NCBI GenBank assembly: GCA_003674045.1
Contig: PENC01000016.1
Span: forward strand, 62,001 to 126,000
Length of the DNA: 64,000 bases
Origin: Streptomyces griseocarneus
GTDB lineage: Bacteria; Actinomycetota; Actinomycetes; Streptomycetales; Streptomycetaceae
Direction: 5' to 3'
In this document: one piece after another, positions 60,989-64,000 of the stretch
Layout of the letters: every line of letters begins with the position of its first letter
How positions within the stretch are numbered: the stretch's first letter is position 1
The notes under the pieces: model-generated
What the model was told of the DNA's origin: nothing
The model's database searches: none
The model's input: the letters and a program-made list of their open reading frames with translations, nothing else
Program-made: the position numbers and the translations under genes

Positions 60989-62869
60989 ATGTCGGAGGCG
61001 GAGCAGACGCAGGGCACGGCAGGGCGCCTCCTGGCCGGGCGGTACCGCCTCGGGGACGTCCTGGGGCGCGGTGGCATGGGCACGGTCTGGCGCGCGACCG
61101 ACGAGACGCTCGGCCGCGTGGTCGCGGTCAAGGAACTGCGGTTCCCCGCGAACATCGACGAGGACGAGAAGCGCCGCCTCATCACCCGCACGCTGCGCGA
61201 GGCGAAGGCCATCGCCCGCATCCGCAGCGCCGGCGCGGTCACCGTCTACGACGTCGTGCACGAGGACGACCGGCCGTGGATCGTCATGGAGCTGATCGAG
61301 GGCCGCTCGCTCGCCGACGTCATCCGCGAGGACGGGCCGCTGCGCTGGCGCCGCGCGGCGGAGGTCGGCCTGGCCGTTCTCGACGTGCTGGGCGCGGCGC
61401 ACCGCCAGGGCATCCTGCACCGCGACGTGAAGCCGTCCAACGTGCTCATCGCGGACGAGGGCCGGGTGGTCCTCACCGACTTCGGCATCGCCCAGGTCGA
61501 GGGCGACCCGTCGGTCACCTCGACGGGAATGCTCGTCGGCGCGCCCTCGTACATATCCCCTGAGCGCGCCCGCGGCCAGAAGCCCGGCCCGCCCGCGGAC
61601 CTGTGGTCCCTGGGCGGTCTGCTGTACGCGGCCGTCGAGGGCGCACCGCCGTACGACAAGGGGTCGGCCATAGCGACCCTCACCGCCGTGATGACCGAGC
61701 CGCTCGGCCCGCCGAAGAACGCGGGCCCGCTGGCCGAGGTCATGTACGGGCTGCTGGCCAAGGACCCGGAGAAGCGGCTCGACGAGGCGGGGGCGCGGGC
61801 GCTGCTGACCGGTGCCATCAACGCCCCGGACGAGCGGCTGGCCCCGAAGCTCGCCGAGGCCGAGCTGGAGACGACACAGGCGATCGCCATCACGGACATC
61901 CCGGAGCCGAAGGCCTCGTCGGGGCCCGGGCGGAAGGGTGGGCCGAAGGCCGCTCCGGCGGCGTCGTCCTCGTCGAAGCCGTCGGTGAAGCCTCTGGTGG
62001 ACCCGCTGGCGAAGCGTGCCGGGGGGCCGGAGGCGGACCGCAAGCCGTCGTCGGCCGCGGGCCCGCGGCCCGCCACCGCGGGCGGCGCCGCCACGGGGAG
62101 CGCCGGCGGCTCGGCGAACGCCGGTACGGGGAGCGGCCCGGTCGCCGCGGGCGGCGGTTTCCAGCGGGTGCAGTGGGAGAAGGCCTCGGTCATGGAGGTC
62201 GTGCCGCGCCGCACCCTGGTCATCGTGGCGGTCGTCGTGGTGCTCGCCGTCATCGGGACGGTGCTCGCGTTCACGCTGGGCGGCGGCAAGAGCAACGAGG
62301 GCACGGGCGTCAAGGACGGCAAGGACTTCAAGACCACCGCCGTGTCCGTCTCCGCCGGGCACGCCGGAGCCGGCGTGGGCGCGCAGCCGGGCGCGGACAG
62401 CCGTACGGCCGGGTACATGCGCGTGGAGAACGACGCCTACCAGTTCCAGATCGACATGCCCAAGGGCTGGAAGAGGACGGGCATCGCGGGGAACGACTCC
62501 GGTGTCGTCTACAGCGCCGCGGGCGGTTTCCCCCGCCTCCAGATCGACTTCGGGCCCGAGCCGAAGGCGGACGCCGCCGAGGCGTGGCGCGAGGCCGAGG
62601 CGGGCGCCAAGCGCAGCATGAAGAACTACAAGGGCCTCGGTATCGAGGAGGTCCGCGGCTGGCAGGGGCACGCCTACCCGACCGTCGCCGACTGGGCCTT
62701 CGAACGCGACCAGGACGGCAAGCGCGTCCGGGTTCTCAACCGCGGCTTCAAGGTCGACGACGATCACGGCTACGCCATCATGATCACGTGCGAGAAGGCG
62801 GCCTGGGACGGGGCGGAGTGCCGGTCGCTCCGCGACACGGCGTTCCGCACCTTCACGCCGGAGGACTGA
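60989..62869 (+). CDS. Membrane-anchored Ser/Thr protein kinase (Hanks type)
   Basis: This 626-residue kinase starts at ATG 60989 (AGAGGGGA upstream). Its catalytic domain (about 18–275) is complete: GRGGMGTVWRA loop, Lys48 in VAVKEL, HRDVKPSN (Asp146) and DFG (Asp164). A Pro/Ala/Ser/Gly-rich linker, one membrane segment (about 409–430) and an extracytoplasmic domain of about 170 residues with YQFQIDMPKGWKR follow; no PASTA repeats. A pseudokinase gene lies next. Signal and substrates are unknown. Confidence 0.92.
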   Translation: MSEAEQTQGTAGRLLAGRYRLGDVLGRGGMGTVWRATDETLGRVVAVKELRFPANIDEDEKRRLITRTLREAKAIARIRSAGAVTVYDVVHEDDRPWIVMELIEGRSLADVIREDGPLRWRRAAEVGLAVLDVLGAAHRQGILHRDVKPSNVLIADEGRVVLTDFGIAQVEGDPSVTSTGMLVGAPSYISPERARGQKPGPPADLWSLGGLLYAAVEGAPPYDKGSAIATLTAVMTEPLGPPKNAGPLAEVMYGLLAKDPEKRLDEAGARALLTGAINAPDERLAPKLAEAELETTQAIAITDIPEPKASSGPGRKGGPKAAPAASSSSKPSVKPLVDPLAKRAGGPEADRKPSSAAGPRPATAGGAATGSAGGSANAGTGSGPVAAGGGFQRVQWEKASVMEVVPRRTLVIVAVVVVLAVIGTVLAFTLGGGKSNEGTGVKDGKDFKTTAVSVSAGHAGAGVGAQPGADSRTAGYMRVENDAYQFQIDMPKGWKRTGIAGNDSGVVYSAAGGFPRLQIDFGPEPKADAAEAWREAEAGAKRSMKNYKGLGIEEVRGWQGHAYPTVADWAFERDQDGKRVRVLNRGFKVDDDHGYAIMITCEKAAWDGAECRSLRDTAFRTFTPED

Positions 62870-63212
62870 TGCGATCCGGGGCTGCGTCCGGGGGGCTGCC
62901 GCGCGTGGCTCCAGAGGGAACGGCCCACTCGTCGGGCTGATGTGACGGGACTGGCCGCGGACAGGGCGACGTACTGAGCCGTACGCGCCCGAAGGGGCGG
63001 CTTCGGCACGTATCGTGAGTTGTCGTGGACGGTACGCAACCGCAATAGGCAGCGGAATGACCGGTGTTGGTGGTCGATGGGGCGGCCATCGGGGTGGGGC
63101 GGCCGAGGGAACGGCGCACCGGGACGGTGGATCGGGACGGTGGATCGGCCGGGCCGGACCGGGGTGACCGGGGCGGACCGGACAGGGCGGGTCACACGCG
63201 TGGGGAGGCGTC
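62870..63212 (+). promoter_or_regulatory. Promoter region of the pseudokinase gene
   Basis: A vegetative-type promoter is visible: TTGTCG (63020–63025), 17-bp spacer, CAATAG (63043–63048). GGGACGGTGGATC occurs twice in direct tandem (63121–63133, 63134–63146). Nothing gene-like is seen in these 343 bp. Confidence 0.5.
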
Positions 63213-64000
63213 GTGGACGATTACGCGGGACGAGTGCTCGCCGACCGCTATCGGCTGCCGCTCCCGCCGTCCGACGTCTTCGAACTCGTCGAGACGCGCG
63301 CCTTCGACACGTACAGCGGGCAGGAGGTCTTCGTCCGGCAGATCCCGCTGCCCGAGGTCGTCGACGCCGAGGTCGTCGGCGGGGGAGTGGGATCGGGCGC
63401 GGGCGCGGATCCAGGGACGGATGCCGGTCCTGGTGCCGGTGGGGCGGGGCGGCAGCCGGGCGGTACGGCGGTGGCCCGCGCGCTGGCGGCGGCGACCGCG
63501 GCCGCGCAGATCCCCGACCACCCCAGACTCGACCAGGTCTTCCACGTCTTCACCGAGGCGGGCAGCCTCTGGATCATCAGCGAGCTCGTCTCCGCCCGTC
63601 CGCTCGCCGCGCTCCTCGCCGAGCGCACGCTCTCCCCGCACCGGGCGGCCGAAGTGGCCGCGGACGTCCTCGCCGCGCTCCGGGCCCTGCACACCCAGGG
63701 CTGGACCCACCGCAACATCACCACGCGCACCGTCCTCATCTGCGACGACGGCCGTGCCATCCTCACCGGCCTGGCGGCGGGCGCGGCCGAGGAAGCCCTG
63801 TGCGGCTACGACCCGGTGCCGACGGCGCGCTCCCATCCCGGCCAACCGGCCTCCGGAGGCATTCCCGGCACCCGCCCGGGGGCGGCCGACGCTTCCGTGG
63901 CCGGAACGCCCGGAGCGCCCGGGGTGTCCGGGGCAGCGGGGGCAGCGGGGGCAGCGGGGCCGCACGGTCCGCGCCGTACGCCCCGCAGCGGTGCCGTCGC
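63213..64000 (+). CDS. Protein kinase-like protein lacking catalytic residues, 5' part
   Basis: GTG 63213, 4 nt after GGGGAGG, opens a frame that runs off the window end (262 codons). It aligns with a Ser/Thr kinase fold: DRYRLPLPPSDVFELVETRAFDTYSGQEVFVRQI, a 30-residue Gly/Ala insert, VFHVFTEAGSLWIISELV, then LHTQGWTHRNITTRTVLI. The ATP Lys is Arg42, the catalytic HRD is HRN (Asn168) and DFG is GLA (186–188), so it should be a pseudokinase. After about residue 200 it becomes Pro/Gly/Ala-rich. It probably partners the upstream kinase. Confidence 0.8.
   Translation, partial: MDDYAGRVLADRYRLPLPPSDVFELVETRAFDTYSGQEVFVRQIPLPEVVDAEVVGGGVGSGAGADPGTDAGPGAGGAGRQPGGTAVARALAAATAAAQIPDHPRLDQVFHVFTEAGSLWIISELVSARPLAALLAERTLSPHRAAEVAADVLAALRALHTQGWTHRNITTRTVLICDDGRAILTGLAAGAAEEALCGYDPVPTARSHPGQPASGGIPGTRPGAADASVAGTPGAPGVSGAAGAAGAAGPHGPRRTPRSGAV

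Overview
The window is high-GC actinobacterial chromosome, almost certainly from a Streptomyces. The evidence is very strong G/C bias at third codon positions, frequent GTG starts, a whiD–bldM developmental pair, a two-CIRCE groES–groEL1 locus with a His-rich GroEL tail, and gene order typical of a Streptomyces core region. I see no rRNA, tRNA, CRISPR, IS element or prophage.

Region 1 (1–17 kb) is the S10–spc–alpha ribosomal supercluster, all on the plus strand. It runs from the 3' end of rpsJ through rplC-D-W-B, rpsS, rplV, rpsC, rplP, rpmC, rpsQ, rplN-X-E, rpsN, rpsH, rplF-R, rpsE, rpmD, rplO, secY, adk, map, infA, rpmJ, rpsM, rpsK, rpoA and rplQ to truA. Many genes overlap by 1 nt (TGATG or TAATG), and the larger gaps hold strong hairpins. 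Region 2 (17–24.5 kb) has a surface-polymer type glycosyltransferase, two exported proteins, an ABC-F ATPase and the rplM–rpsI operon with a clear promoter. Region 3 (24.5–30 kb) is amino-sugar and cofactor metabolism: glmM, acpS/glmS on the minus strand, and coaA.

Region 4 (29.9–35.8 kb) looks accessory. It holds a MarR/EamA-transporter pair sharing two near-identical palindromic operators, then a large predicted trypsin–NACHT–repeat protein (a bacterial NLR-like, candidate defence ATPase) followed by a single-pass membrane protein. Region 5 (35.8–44.1 kb) has nnr, alr, a hydrolase and the t6A tRNA genes tsaE, tsaB, rimI and tsaD; tsaD carries a natural histidine-rich tail. A 59-codon gene preceded by an iron-box-like palindrome lies beside tsaE. 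Region 6 (44–50.7 kb) has a Uma2-type nuclease, a THUMP-like methyltransferase, groES–groEL1, and a divergent SDR/LysR pair.

Region 7 (50.8–57.3 kb) is whiD, bldM (with an exact BldN-type promoter), a SigD/ShbA-type sigma factor, guaB, guaB3 and an MreB-like gene. This order resembles whiB3–sigD–guaB2–guaB3 of mycobacteria. Region 8 (57.3–64 kb) has a nucleotide-sugar dehydrogenase relative lacking its catalytic Cys, an 11-bp tandem repeat, glpD, an intact membrane Ser/Thr kinase, and the start of a pseudokinase cut by the window edge.

Across the window a dispersed intergenic repeat of about 60–110 bp occurs seven times. It is built around TCGCGCAGTTCCCCGCGCCC followed by a GC hairpin. One copy is inside the ribosomal cluster, and two inverted copies flank tsaE. 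This repeat and the trypsin–NACHT protein are the two most distinctive signals.
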